Source of the DNA: Candidatus Kapaibacterium sp.
GTDB taxonomy: Bacteria > Bacteroidota > Ignavibacteria > Kapaibacteriales > UBA7675
Assembly (NCBI GenBank): GCA_028284775.1
Contig: JANQRB010000021.1
Span: forward strand, 124,001 to 188,000
Direction of reading: 5' to 3'
DNA: 64,000 nt
Both the position numbers and the translations under genes were made by a program. Under the pieces are notes generated by a model. The model had not been told where the DNA came from, made no database searches, and saw nothing but the letters and a program-made list of their open reading frames with translations. The number at the start of each line of letters is the position of its first letter. The stretch's first letter is position 1. This document shows positions 42,427 to 51,431 of the stretch, in pieces.

Positions 42427-43674
42427 ATGAATATTCTGTCGTACTTCATATTGGCGATAAGTGCCGTATGGTCGCACAAGCTTCGTTCAGGTCTTACGCT
42501 CATCAGTATCGCCATCGGAATTGCTGCAATCATCGGCGTCACGTCCTTGTCGGAGTCTTTCAATAAGGCCCTGCAAACCGACCTGGCTCAATTAGGACAA
42601 AATACCTTCAAGATCGAAAAGGAGCCGCCGAACCGGGCACGTCGTCGGCGCGGACGCTCGTCGAGCGACTTGCGGCCCGAGCTAACCTATTCGGTCGCAC
42701 GTCAATTCAAGGAACAGATGCAGGAAGCCCAGGCGGTCAGCATCGCGGACGAAATCCGTGGATTTCGCATCAAATGGGGCAACAAAGCGACGAACCCCAA
42801 TGTCGGCCTGATTGGCTGCGACCGGGCTTATTTTGATTGCAGCAATCGCGATATCGAATTTGGCAGGCCGATCACGGAAGAGGATGTAAGTTTCAACCGA
42901 CCGGTTGCCGTTATCGGACCGGATGTCGCACAGGCCTTATTCGGTGAATTGTCGCCCTTGTCCTATGAAGTTCTGATCGGCGCACAGCGCTTTACGGTGG
43001 TTGGCGTTCTTCGATCACAGGGTGCGCTTCAGCAGCAAAGCCCGGACAACGTCGTTCTCATTCCGATCCCGATCTTCATGAACAAGTTTGCCAACTCGAA
43101 ACGTAACTCGGTTGAGTTGTTTGTCAAGTCCTTCAATCTCGCAAGCCTCTCGGCAACCGTCGACGAGGCGATCGGCCTGATGCGCGTGCTCCGCAACCTG
43201 AAGCCGGGCGAAGAGAACGACTTTGAGATTACCACGAATGAATCACTGACCGAGCAGTTTTCAACACTTGCCACGTATGGCGTCGGCTTTGCGCTTGTTT
43301 CGGCTATCATTGCTCTTGTGACGGCCGGTATCGGCATCATGAATATTATGTTGGTCTCGATCCGCGAACGAACTCGTGAAATCGGTATCCGCAAAGCGGT
43401 GGGCGCCAAACGCGGCACTATTCTGATTCAGTTTGTTGTAGAATCAATAGCGCTCAGCCAACTAGGCGGAGCGGCGGGAATTTTGCTCGGCGTCTTCGGT
43501 ACGCAGCTCCTCCTATTTGCTGTGTCCGACAATACCACTCTGAGCGTGAGTATCCCCTTGTACTGGATTCTGTTCAGTCTGGCATTTTGCACGCTGATAG
43601 GCATTGTTTTTGGCTCCTATCCGGCATGGAAGGCGGCGAATCTGGATCCGATCGAGGCACTGCGATACGAGTGA
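42427..43674 (+). CDS. MacB-like FtsX-fold ABC permease, second copy
   Basis: 415 residues, 32 bases after the first permease, sharing the layout and the C-terminal FtsX block (VTAGIGIMNIMLVSIRERTREIGIRKAVGAKR). The periplasmic domain differs clearly (TFKIEKEPPNRARRRRGR basic stretch near residue 65, which is absent from the first). Two unlike permeases with one ATPase suggest a heterodimeric transporter. Ends ALRYE. Substrate unknown. Confidence 0.93.
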   Translation: MNILSYFILAISAVWSHKLRSGLTLISIAIGIAAIIGVTSLSESFNKALQTDLAQLGQNTFKIEKEPPNRARRRRGRSSSDLRPELTYSVARQFKEQMQEAQAVSIADEIRGFRIKWGNKATNPNVGLIGCDRAYFDCSNRDIEFGRPITEEDVSFNRPVAVIGPDVAQALFGELSPLSYEVLIGAQRFTVVGVLRSQGALQQQSPDNVVLIPIPIFMNKFANSKRNSVELFVKSFNLASLSATVDEAIGLMRVLRNLKPGEENDFEITTNESLTEQFSTLATYGVGFALVSAIIALVTAGIGIMNIMLVSIRERTREIGIRKAVGAKRGTILIQFVVESIALSQLGGAAGILLGVFGTQLLLFAVSDNTTLSVSIPLYWILFSLAFCTLIGIVFGSYPAWKAANLDPIEALRYE

Positions 43675-43837
43675 GCCGTTGTGACGTTCTGCCGAAAACG
43701 CACCGCCATCGATACTCCGATGCAAGAATAATCGAGGGCAGGCGCCTGCGATCTCACTAAACCCTGCTGTCTAATCGTTTAAAGGCGTCATCAGGCCGCA
43801 AGGCAGGCAGTATTTTGCAAACAGAAGCCAGTGTTTC

Positions 43838-45364
43838 ATGAAGCCAGTAGCAGTTTTCACGCTCTTCATCATTCTGTCGACCGCTGCCGTTCAGGCCCAA
43901 TCAGACGCCGTCACCGACCAACAACATCGCCCGGCATTGCGTCAGCGTATCGACCGCGGCATCGATGCCTTATATTCGATGAATCTGGACCTGGCGGAGT
44001 CGATCTTCGACGCTATTATCGCCGAACACCCCAAAGATCCGACAGGCTATTTCTTTCGCTCAAATATCTATCTCTGGCGCTATCTGTTTAATAAGTCGAA
44101 CAGCGATTTCAACCGATTTATCGCGGCCAGCGAGCAGACGATTGATGTTGGAGAAGACTTCCTCGATGACGAACCCGATGACAGTTTTGCGCGTGCGCTG
44201 GTAGGCGGCAGCTACGGATTTCGCGCCTTGGCGAATGCTAATGCCGAAAATTTCCTGACAGCTTCCTGGGAAGTGCGTCAATGTTACAAGTATCTCGGTC
44301 AGACGCTCAAAAAAGATCCGCGTCAGTTTGAAGCCTATCTGGGAATGGGCATTTTCCAATTCGTTATCGGCGCTTTACCGTCGGCAGCCCAGACAGTGAT
44401 GAATCTGGTTGGCCTGGACGGCAACACGGAAAAAGGGATCCGCCTACTCGAAGTGGCGGCCGAACGATCGCTCTTCGCTCGCAATGACGCAAAATTCATC
44501 CTCGCACTTCTTTATGTCTATTTTAAGGGTGATTATGATAAAGGGGTGCACATCTTCAAGCAGTTGCTGGAGCGTTACCCTAACAATGTTCCCGCGCTTT
44601 ACGCCATGGGCAACATCGAAGGTCAACTGCGCAAGATGGAAAATGCCATCGCATACTTTGACCGCATCCTGAATCTTGCAGATAGTAACTTCAGCTATTT
44701 CACCACTTATGCCCATTTTCGTCGTGGCGAAGCATATTTTCGGCTCAATAACTTCAAGGAAGCGCTGCGCGGCATGCAGCAATTTGTCAAGGGCACCAAG
44801 GATAAAACACTGAGGGCGACAGCGTACCTGCGGATGGGCGAAAGTTATGAATTCCTCGGTGATCGAGAGAATGCCGTTAAAGCTTACGAACGAGCGGCGA
44901 AACTACCGCCGGTGACCCCCGAAGACGGTTATGCCCGCCGCAAAGCTGCTGAATTCGCCGAGCAGGCGATTGATGAAGCGCAGCAAATCCTGATTCAAGG
45001 CGCCAACGATGTCGAGACACATCGCTTCGAACAAGGGCAACAAAAGCTGATGCCACTGGTAGCTCGCCAGGACTATTCCCGCGAAATCCGAGCTGAGGCA
45101 CACTATTATATCGGCGAAGCGCAGCGCCAGCGACGACAATATGACGAAGCCATTCTAAGTTACCTGAAAGTCATTGAGCTACAACCCGAGCGCGAGAACT
45201 GGTTCATTCCCTGGGCGAACTTCAGACTTTCGCAGTGTTATGCTGAAAACGGCGACGAGAAGCTCGCACGCACATATCTCGACCGTTCGAAAGTGTATTC
45301 CGACTACGATTTCGAAGAGTGGCTCCAGTTTCAGATCGACCGTGACCTGAATCGCGTCAAGTGA
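43838..45364 (+). CDS. Secreted TPR-repeat protein
   Basis: 508 residues. Signal peptide (MKPVAVFTLFIILSTAAVQA), then helical repeats throughout. TPR-type pairs are clear, for example FKQLLERYPNNVPALYAMGN, NAIAYFDRILNLADSNF, and AVKAYERAAKLPP and DEAILSYLKVIELQPE. The first third (ERGIDALYSMNLDLAESIFD-like with YFFRSNIYLWRYLF) resembles the TTC39/DUF3808-type start. It would act in the periplasm or outer membrane as a scaffold. It is 163 bases downstream of the efflux permeases on the same strand. An envelope-assembly role is inferred only. Confidence 0.85.
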   Translation: MKPVAVFTLFIILSTAAVQAQSDAVTDQQHRPALRQRIDRGIDALYSMNLDLAESIFDAIIAEHPKDPTGYFFRSNIYLWRYLFNKSNSDFNRFIAASEQTIDVGEDFLDDEPDDSFARALVGGSYGFRALANANAENFLTASWEVRQCYKYLGQTLKKDPRQFEAYLGMGIFQFVIGALPSAAQTVMNLVGLDGNTEKGIRLLEVAAERSLFARNDAKFILALLYVYFKGDYDKGVHIFKQLLERYPNNVPALYAMGNIEGQLRKMENAIAYFDRILNLADSNFSYFTTYAHFRRGEAYFRLNNFKEALRGMQQFVKGTKDKTLRATAYLRMGESYEFLGDRENAVKAYERAAKLPPVTPEDGYARRKAAEFAEQAIDEAQQILIQGANDVETHRFEQGQQKLMPLVARQDYSREIRAEAHYYIGEAQRQRRQYDEAILSYLKVIELQPERENWFIPWANFRLSQCYAENGDEKLARTYLDRSKVYSDYDFEEWLQFQIDRDLNRVK

Positions 45365-45872
45365 ACTCAAATTGCCAGTATGCTTTCAGTCGGCAATTCC
45401 CCTTTCTCTCTTGCCATTTACATCGGCGTGCCCAACGCTGTGTAGTACAGCACCGGTGATCTGTAACCAATTTGGCCTTGCTGGCCTCTCTAAAAGATTA
45501 TGGAGTTCCAGGCGCATTGTGAGGCCTCGGCGAAAGACCGCCGATGCGATTTGTCGCCCCTGGGGAACTTGGGAACATGGCTACAACCTTATCTTATCTT
45601 TGGGGAGAAGCAATAGGACAGAGGATGGAAAACTGGCAGACGACAGACCGGTATCAGGAGCCGGATGTATAGGGTACTTATGTGGTGACTTGCAATCGCA
45701 TTTTACTATATTGAGTTTGAATCAATGGAATCTTTTTGCCTATATTATTGGTTATGCTATCCGTTCGATTAGAGAACATCTACAGGCTTCAGATTCATAC
45801 AAAAACCTGCCATAACTCTTCAAATATGAAATCATATCCGATGTCATAAACCTAAATGAGAAAAGGACAGCT
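45365..45872. other. Intergenic, one weak terminator-like hairpin
   Basis: About 500 bases. AATTGCC (45370-45376) and GGCAATT (45392-45398) form a short hairpin followed by CCCCTTTCTC, a weak terminator for the TPR gene. The plus-strand frame 45372-45815 has no domain. Upstream of 45873 the sequence is AT-rich (near 45700-45770) and probably includes the next gene's promoter. Confidence 0.45.
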
Positions 45873-48800
45873 ATGCGACTTCGCAGCCTCATTACGTTAC
45901 TTCTGACCGTGGGTTTCATCGGCGGGATTGCGCTGACGGCCCAGAACACGAAAAATACCTCACGCGACAAGGTGCAGCGCTATTACCGTTCGATCCCTAA
46001 TGCCAAGCCCAAGAATCGCGAACTTGCATTTTACGAACAGCGTACCTATCCCTTTTCGCGAATTCCGAGCAACGGCTTGCGGAATGCCATCGGGCAGGAA
46101 AAAGTCATGCTTGGCAAGAACGGCGGCAGCACGATTCTCGCCGAACAGCCCCAGTGGGAAAATATCGGTCCTTTTCGCGTTGGCGGCCGGGTCCGAACTG
46201 TCATAATCGATCCGAAAGACGGCAACAATATTTTCATCGGCGCGGCGGCTGGCGGTGTCTGGCGCAGCCGGGATCAGGGCGCTTCCTGGGAGCCGGTCTT
46301 CGACTTTGAGAACAGTCTATCCTTCGGCGCTCTTGCAATGGACCCGGATGACAGCAATGTCCTCTATGCCGGTACGGGCGAAATGAGCACCAATGTGGAT
46401 GCTTACTTCGGCAACGGCATCTATAAAACGACCGATGCTGGCGACAGCTGGCTGCCGGTCGGGCTTACGAATGTCGGCGCATTCTCGCGACTGGTTGTCC
46501 ATCCGCGCAATTCGAACATTGTCTATGCAGGCGCAACCAAGAACGGCGCCGGCTTTTATAAGTCTACCGATGCCGGTAAAACCTGGGAAAAGAAATACGA
46601 TGGCGCGGTGTCTGACATCTCGACCAATCCCGGCAACGAGAACGATTTCTTCATCGGTGTAACGGGTGATCAAATCTACCACACATCGGACGGCGGCGAA
46701 AGTTGGGCGGTGCGCGATTTTCTGAATGGATTGCCGGCGAATTCCATCGGGCGGATCTCGATACAGCAGGCCCCTTCCAATCCGCGGATCGTCTATGCGC
46801 TGATGCAGGTGGACACGTCGGTGCAGGATCGTACCGGCAGCTTCGTTGATCTCGATCATGCTGAAATATTTAAGTCAACCGACAACGGCGAAACCTGGGG
46901 ACAGGTTTACAAGGACCCCTACCGCCAACCGGTTAATGCCGCCTGGCACTTCCCCTTCTTCCGCGAACAAGGCTGGTATGATCAATACATCGTCATCCAT
47001 CCAAACAACCCCGACATTGTCGTGGCAGGCGGCATCGATGTGTGGCGAAGCGAAAACGGAAGCCGCTTCAACAACATTTCCGACTGGTACGGCGCCGGAC
47101 CACGCCATGGCGGTGAACGCGTTCATGCCGATCAACATGCCGGCGCCTTCGACCCGCAGAACCCCGACGTGTATTTTGCCGCCAACGACGGTGGAATGTA
47201 CATCAGCCGCGATGCCGGCAAGTCCTACCGGGCGGTCAACAACGGCCTGTCGATCACGCAATTCTACGGCATCGACGTCGATCAGACTTCACCAGACCGG
47301 ACCTATGGCGGTACGCAGGATAACGCCAACCGCGGCAGCCTTGCGGCCAATGACTGGACCGACCTCGGCGGCGGCGACGGTGGTAAAGTGGCTGTGGACA
47401 AGCTTAATCCCAACATCGTTTACGGACAGGATCTGGCATCCGGGTTTCTGATGCGGATCGATATCTCCTCCGGTCAGGTTGCTTGGATTCGGACGGGCAC
47501 CGAAGGCAGCGACCGTGGATTTTGGACCTGTCCGATCGCGATCGATCCGATTGAAACCGATATCATTTATCACGGGCGGCGGACGCTTTACATATCCTTT
47601 GACAAGGGCAACCGCTGGGAGCCGATGTCGGAAGACTTTCCGGAGTTTCGTGAAAACGTGGATATTACCGCCATTGGAATTTCGAAATTGAACTCTGAAG
47701 TAATATACGTCGGCACGCAAATCGGCGACGTTGTCGCGTCACGCGATCTGGGTACCTCCTGGGAAACCGTCAACAACAACGGCCTTGTGAACCGTTTCGT
47801 AACCGATATCGAGACCTCCTACCGGGAAGAAGGAACGGCATTTGTTACCTTCTCGGGCTTCGGCTCCGGTCATGTCTTTAAGACGACGGACTATGGCGCA
47901 AGCTGGAAAGACGTAAGCGGCGTTCTGCCTGACGTTCCTACCAATTCGATTGTCATTCATCCTGATAATGAAGACATCATGTTCGTCGGGACCGACATTG
48001 GCGTATATGCTACCTACGACGGTGCAGAGACCTGGTTCCCCTATGGCGTGGGCCTGCCTCGTTCGCCGGTCGTTGAGGTGGTAATTCACGAAGGCTCCAA
48101 CCGATTGCGCGCCGGCACCCATGGTCGTTCGGTCTGGGAAGTCGCAATTGTCGACGTTGTCGAAGACTACGCAATTACATCGCCGGCCGGAGGCGAATTA
48201 TATACCCCCTCGTCACGCCAGATAATGAGCTGGTACGGCTTCAAGGGAAATGTACGCGTCGAGTTTTCCTCGGACAACGGCAACAACTGGAATACCATCG
48301 AAGAAAGTGCCGGCGGAACGTCGCGTTCCTGGGCTATCCCGAATGTCTTGACTATTACAGCGCGCCTGCGACTCACATCTGTTGAAGATCCAAGTCAGGT
48401 GCGTATCTCCAATACCTTTAGCATCAGCCAGTTGAGCACAGGCTCGGTCCTGAAACGCGAAAGCGTCGGCCACGTGCCCTACGGTGTGGCTTATGATGGC
48501 GCGGGCGGCTTGTGGACAACCAGCTTCTATGGCAAACGTGTATATAAGCTCAACTCCGAGACGCTTACCATCGAACGCTTCTTCGAAATGCCGGAAGGTG
48601 ATAGCCTCTTTACCGACTTGACGATAGATAAGTCGACTTCGACGATGTACGTTCACCGGATGAATTCGACCGCCGGCGAGGGTGGGCAGATTTACATTCT
48701 GGATATGGACGGCAATATGATCGATAAGTTCGTGTCGCGCGCCAAACAGTACCCGATTGGTTTGGCGTGGGTAGGTGAAGGACGGATCGCCATCGGCGAC

Positions 48801-49466
48801 CGCAACACACGCGATCTCTATCTTTACGATGTTGCCAATCGCACGGAAATTACGCGGGTCAAAAACCCCTTTACGGAAAACTTCGGCCCGCGCGGTCTGT
48901 GCTTCGATCCCGAAAGCGAGACCTTTTTCCAGGCGTCGACCGATTTCACCGGCAGCACGCTGCAGTCCGCATACAATATTCGCTTCGACCTGGCGAGCTT
49001 CGGCGTAGAAACCGGCCGTTATGAATTGCTGAACAGAACCGGTACGATAAACTGCCGCGGCATCGAGTTCGACGAACGTGATAAAACATTCTGGATCTCG
49101 GATTTCGGCGGTAATATCTATAAGATCGCCGGCTTCGACCTGTCGGACCTCAATAACATCACTGATGTGTCGGATGATGCAGTCGCCGAATTCGGTGAGC
49201 AACTTATCAAAGCTGCCCCTATTCATCCGAATCCGGTCAGCGATTTTGCAAGCCTGTCCTTCGAGCTGCGTTCTACGGCCGATATCACTGTTGAAGTCTA
49301 TAACACGGCCGGCCATCGCGTCCATGCTTTGCCTATCGGCAATCTGCCGGCGGGCGACCATGCAGTGCGAATGAATGTTTCGATGCTGCCAAGCGGCGTC
49401 TACTCGCTGGCCTATCGCGTTGCGGGCGTTACCGTCAGCACGCATAAAATGGTGGTAATGAAGTAA
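45873..49466 (+). CDS. Sortilin/VPS10-fold T9SS surface protein
   Basis: 1197 residues. Signal peptide MRLRSLITLLLTVGFIGGIA. Residues about 90-760 form a ten-bladed sortilin (VPS10)-type BNR propeller with repeated Asp-box motifs such as SRDQGASWEP, TTDAGDSWLP, STDAGKTWEK, SDGGESWAV, STDNGETWGQ and RDAGKSY. A KNH-like Ig domain follows (SPAGGELYTPSSRQIMSWYG), then an NHL/PQQ-like propeller (VPYGVAYDGAGGLWTTSFYG), then a T9SS type A tail (IHPNPVSDFASLSFELRS ... LPSGVYSLAYRVAGVTVSTHKMV). No catalytic acid is assigned. Possible glycan- or peptide-binding exported protein; closely related surface proteins are common in T9SS bacteria. A strong terminator follows. Confidence 0.9.
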   Translation: MRLRSLITLLLTVGFIGGIALTAQNTKNTSRDKVQRYYRSIPNAKPKNRELAFYEQRTYPFSRIPSNGLRNAIGQEKVMLGKNGGSTILAEQPQWENIGPFRVGGRVRTVIIDPKDGNNIFIGAAAGGVWRSRDQGASWEPVFDFENSLSFGALAMDPDDSNVLYAGTGEMSTNVDAYFGNGIYKTTDAGDSWLPVGLTNVGAFSRLVVHPRNSNIVYAGATKNGAGFYKSTDAGKTWEKKYDGAVSDISTNPGNENDFFIGVTGDQIYHTSDGGESWAVRDFLNGLPANSIGRISIQQAPSNPRIVYALMQVDTSVQDRTGSFVDLDHAEIFKSTDNGETWGQVYKDPYRQPVNAAWHFPFFREQGWYDQYIVIHPNNPDIVVAGGIDVWRSENGSRFNNISDWYGAGPRHGGERVHADQHAGAFDPQNPDVYFAANDGGMYISRDAGKSYRAVNNGLSITQFYGIDVDQTSPDRTYGGTQDNANRGSLAANDWTDLGGGDGGKVAVDKLNPNIVYGQDLASGFLMRIDISSGQVAWIRTGTEGSDRGFWTCPIAIDPIETDIIYHGRRTLYISFDKGNRWEPMSEDFPEFRENVDITAIGISKLNSEVIYVGTQIGDVVASRDLGTSWETVNNNGLVNRFVTDIETSYREEGTAFVTFSGFGSGHVFKTTDYGASWKDVSGVLPDVPTNSIVIHPDNEDIMFVGTDIGVYATYDGAETWFPYGVGLPRSPVVEVVIHEGSNRLRAGTHGRSVWEVAIVDVVEDYAITSPAGGELYTPSSRQIMSWYGFKGNVRVEFSSDNGNNWNTIEESAGGTSRSWAIPNVLTITARLRLTSVEDPSQVRISNTFSISQLSTGSVLKRESVGHVPYGVAYDGAGGLWTTSFYGKRVYKLNSETLTIERFFEMPEGDSLFTDLTIDKSTSTMYVHRMNSTAGEGGQIYILDMDGNMIDKFVSRAKQYPIGLAWVGEGRIAIGDRNTRDLYLYDVANRTEITRVKNPFTENFGPRGLCFDPESETFFQASTDFTGSTLQSAYNIRFDLASFGVETGRYELLNRTGTINCRGIEFDERDKTFWISDFGGNIYKIAGFDLSDLNNITDVSDDAVAEFGEQLIKAAPIHPNPVSDFASLSFELRSTADITVEVYNTAGHRVHALPIGNLPAGDHAVRMNVSMLPSGVYSLAYRVAGVTVSTHKMVVMK

Positions 49467-49490
49467 TTGGACTGACAGACAATTCCTCAT

Positions 49491-49535
49491 ACGGGCGACG
49501 CTTCTTGATCTTGAAGCGTCGCCCGTTGTATTTTT
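49491..49535 (+). terminator. Rho-independent terminator
   Basis: Perfect 14-bp stem ACGGGCGACGCTTC (49491-49504) with GAAGCGTCGCCCGT (49513-49526), 8-base loop, then TGTATTTTT. It ends the sortilin-fold gene and isolates it from motB. Confidence 0.95.
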
Positions 49536-49633
49536 GGAAGGCGTGCGCGACGGCCAAACAAGCTGCCGGCGGCGACTTAAGAATCGCACAAGTCAACCGA
49601 TAATGACATCGTCAGCAGAGAGGGAAAGGGATT

Positions 49634-50437
49634 ATGCACAACGGACGGTATCGGCGTCGGAAAAAGTCGAATGGCGGTGGCGGTCATAGCGAAAGCGCGG
49701 ACCGTTACCTGATTACCTACGCTGATCTCATAACATTGCTGCTGGGACTCTTTGTCATATTGTATGCCACTTCTCAGGTTGATGCCGCGAAATTCAAGGA
49801 CTTCTCGCAGGCATTTAACCGCTACTTTACGGCAAGTGGCGATGGCGCCGGAGGCGATGGCATTCTTCCCGCCGGTTCGGGTTTGTTGCCTGCCCTAAAT
49901 CCGCAGGTCCGAAATGACGGTGACCAGTCGCCGGAAGAACGCGAGAAGTCGCTCGACCAGATTGCAGCCGAGTTACGGGATTCGCTCGCCGATCAGATAC
50001 AGGCCAGTTTCGCCGTATTGGAGCACAACAAAGATGGTATCGTGCTGCGACTAAATGAAAAGCTGCTTTTTGAGTCGGGTAAAGCGGAATTGAAGACCAA
50101 GGCACTGCAGTCGCTCGAAGCGGTGGCCGGTGTACTGCGCGGCGTAGGCAAACAGGTTGAGATAAGCGGCCATACTGATTCGGATTCGATTCGTACGTTT
50201 CAGTACGAATCCAACTGGCAACTATCCATCGCCCGCGCAACAAATGTTGCTTACTATCTCAGCCAGCGCATACCCGACGATCATTTGACGATTCTCGGCT
50301 GCGCCGATAAGGATCCGGTAGCCAGTAACCTCGATGAATTTGGCAAGGCGCAAAACAGGCGTGTGGAGTTTAAGATCCGCGATTTGCCGCCGAATGTTCC
50401 TTCGACTGAATTGTATGACCCTCCTCCCGCCTTTTAA
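49634..50437 (+). CDS. motB: Flagellar motor stator protein MotB
   Basis: 267 residues. N-terminal plug/membrane segment RYLITYADLITLLLGLFVIL contains the essential proton-binding aspartate (Asp31). A linker (residues about 60-130) precedes the C-terminal OmpA-like peptidoglycan-binding domain: VLRLNEKLLFESGKAELKTK, VEISGHTDSD and GKAQNRRVEFKI. With MotA it forms the stator powering flagellar rotation. MotA is not adjacent. RBS GGGAAAGGGA precedes the ATG. Followed by fliW and csrA, consistent with a flagellar regulatory locus. Confidence 0.93.
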   Translation: MHNGRYRRRKKSNGGGGHSESADRYLITYADLITLLLGLFVILYATSQVDAAKFKDFSQAFNRYFTASGDGAGGDGILPAGSGLLPALNPQVRNDGDQSPEEREKSLDQIAAELRDSLADQIQASFAVLEHNKDGIVLRLNEKLLFESGKAELKTKALQSLEAVAGVLRGVGKQVEISGHTDSDSIRTFQYESNWQLSIARATNVAYYLSQRIPDDHLTILGCADKDPVASNLDEFGKAQNRRVEFKIRDLPPNVPSTELYDPPPAF

Positions 50438-50529
50438 GCGCGGACCAGGGTCCAAAAATTACTTTGAAATCTTGAGCAATTCTATTAGCTTTTGCTCCAA
50501 TACTACGCTAATATCAGGAAGATTGCCTA

Positions 50530-51030
50530 ATGCAGGATGCAGTAGCAACACCCAAGGCACCCGCTGCCGAATCAGCGCTTGCCGTCGACACCTCCGAATC
50601 AACCCGCCGGATACGGACTCAACAGTTTGGCGAAATCGAAGTAACGGAACAACACATCTTTTACTTCAATGACGGTCTCTTCGGCTTCCAGGAACTAAAA
50701 GAGTTCGTCCTCGTCAGCGAAGAGCGGACCGAGCCCCTTAAATGGCTGTTGTCGCTCGATAACCATGAGATTGGTTTTCCTGTCATTTCGCCCTTCATCA
50801 TCGATCTTAATTACCGGGTGGGCAAAGAGTTCGCCGAGGATAAATTCGTTCCAATGGTCATCATTACGCTCGCTAATGCACGCGGCAAAATGACGGCGAA
50901 TATGAAAGCGCCGGTGGTACTGGATGTTCGCGACCAGTCCGGACGACAGATTATTATGTCCTCCGATCGCTACTCCCCCGAGTATCCAATTGAAGGCAGG
51001 GAACAAAACGTGGGTACCCAGGGAGAATAA
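50530..51030 (+). CDS. fliW: Flagellar assembly factor FliW
   Basis: 166 residues. FliW binds CsrA and flagellin, coupling flagellin level to translation. Blocks: FNDGLFGFQELKEFVLV near the N-terminus, PLKWLLSLDNHEIGFPVISP, and MVIITLANARGKMTANMKAPVVLD. The N-terminus is a 30-residue Ala/Glu-rich extension compared with usual members (about 140). RBS AGGAAG eight bases upstream. Two GGA triplets flank the start codon. The stop lies one base before the csrA start codon. Confidence 0.95.
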   Translation: MQDAVATPKAPAAESALAVDTSESTRRIRTQQFGEIEVTEQHIFYFNDGLFGFQELKEFVLVSEERTEPLKWLLSLDNHEIGFPVISPFIIDLNYRVGKEFAEDKFVPMVIITLANARGKMTANMKAPVVLDVRDQSGRQIIMSSDRYSPEYPIEGREQNVGTQGE

Positions 51031-51031
51031 T

Positions 51032-51349
51032 ATGCTGGTCCTGTCCCGAAAAATAGGCGAATCGGTCGTTATCGGCAACTCTATCCGTGTTACGGTGCTT
51101 GGCTTTGACAGAGGCTTCGTAAAGGTAGGCATTGATGCCCCGCGTTCGATTCCTGTCCACAGACAAGAGGTACAGGACAAAATTGTGGAGATTAACAGGC
51201 AATCGGCCACAGCAGAATTTGACGCCATTCGCGATGCATTCCAGAAGTCCGGCCTGCAGTTGACCATTCAGTCGGAAGATGAAGCCGGTGACAATGGTGT
51301 TGCGTCCGATCTGGATGACAACACACCCACTGTCAACAACAGCAAATGA
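51032..51349 (+). CDS. csrA: Carbon storage regulator CsrA
   Basis: 105 residues. RNA-binding post-transcriptional regulator. Core MLVLSRKIGESVVIGN, VTVLGFDRGFVKVGIDAP, IPVHRQEV (residues 1-50) is intact, including Leu4 and the conserved Arg in the IPVHR loop. The C-terminal extension of about 40 residues (QSATAEFDAIRDAF, then an Asp/Glu-rich end) is longer than usual (60-70 total). RBS AGGGAG precedes the ATG. Directly downstream of fliW, the conserved partner pair. Confidence 0.95.
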   Translation: MLVLSRKIGESVVIGNSIRVTVLGFDRGFVKVGIDAPRSIPVHRQEVQDKIVEINRQSATAEFDAIRDAFQKSGLQLTIQSEDEAGDNGVASDLDDNTPTVNNSK

Positions 51350-51431
51350 GTATGCGCGATCGCGACGGCCTCCTATCCCGCTGAGATCGCAATCTTTGAT
51401 TCGCACCAGCTTTCTTGCAAGTTGGAACAGT

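Noticed and set aside
45372..45815. 147-codon frame on the plus strand
   Set aside because: No domain or RBS, with composition unlike neighbouring genes; begins in a hairpin.
48213..49589. 458-codon open frame on the minus strand
   Set aside because: Antisense to the sortilin-fold gene, an artefact of its codon bias. No recognisable domain, and it crosses the terminator hairpin at 49491-49535.
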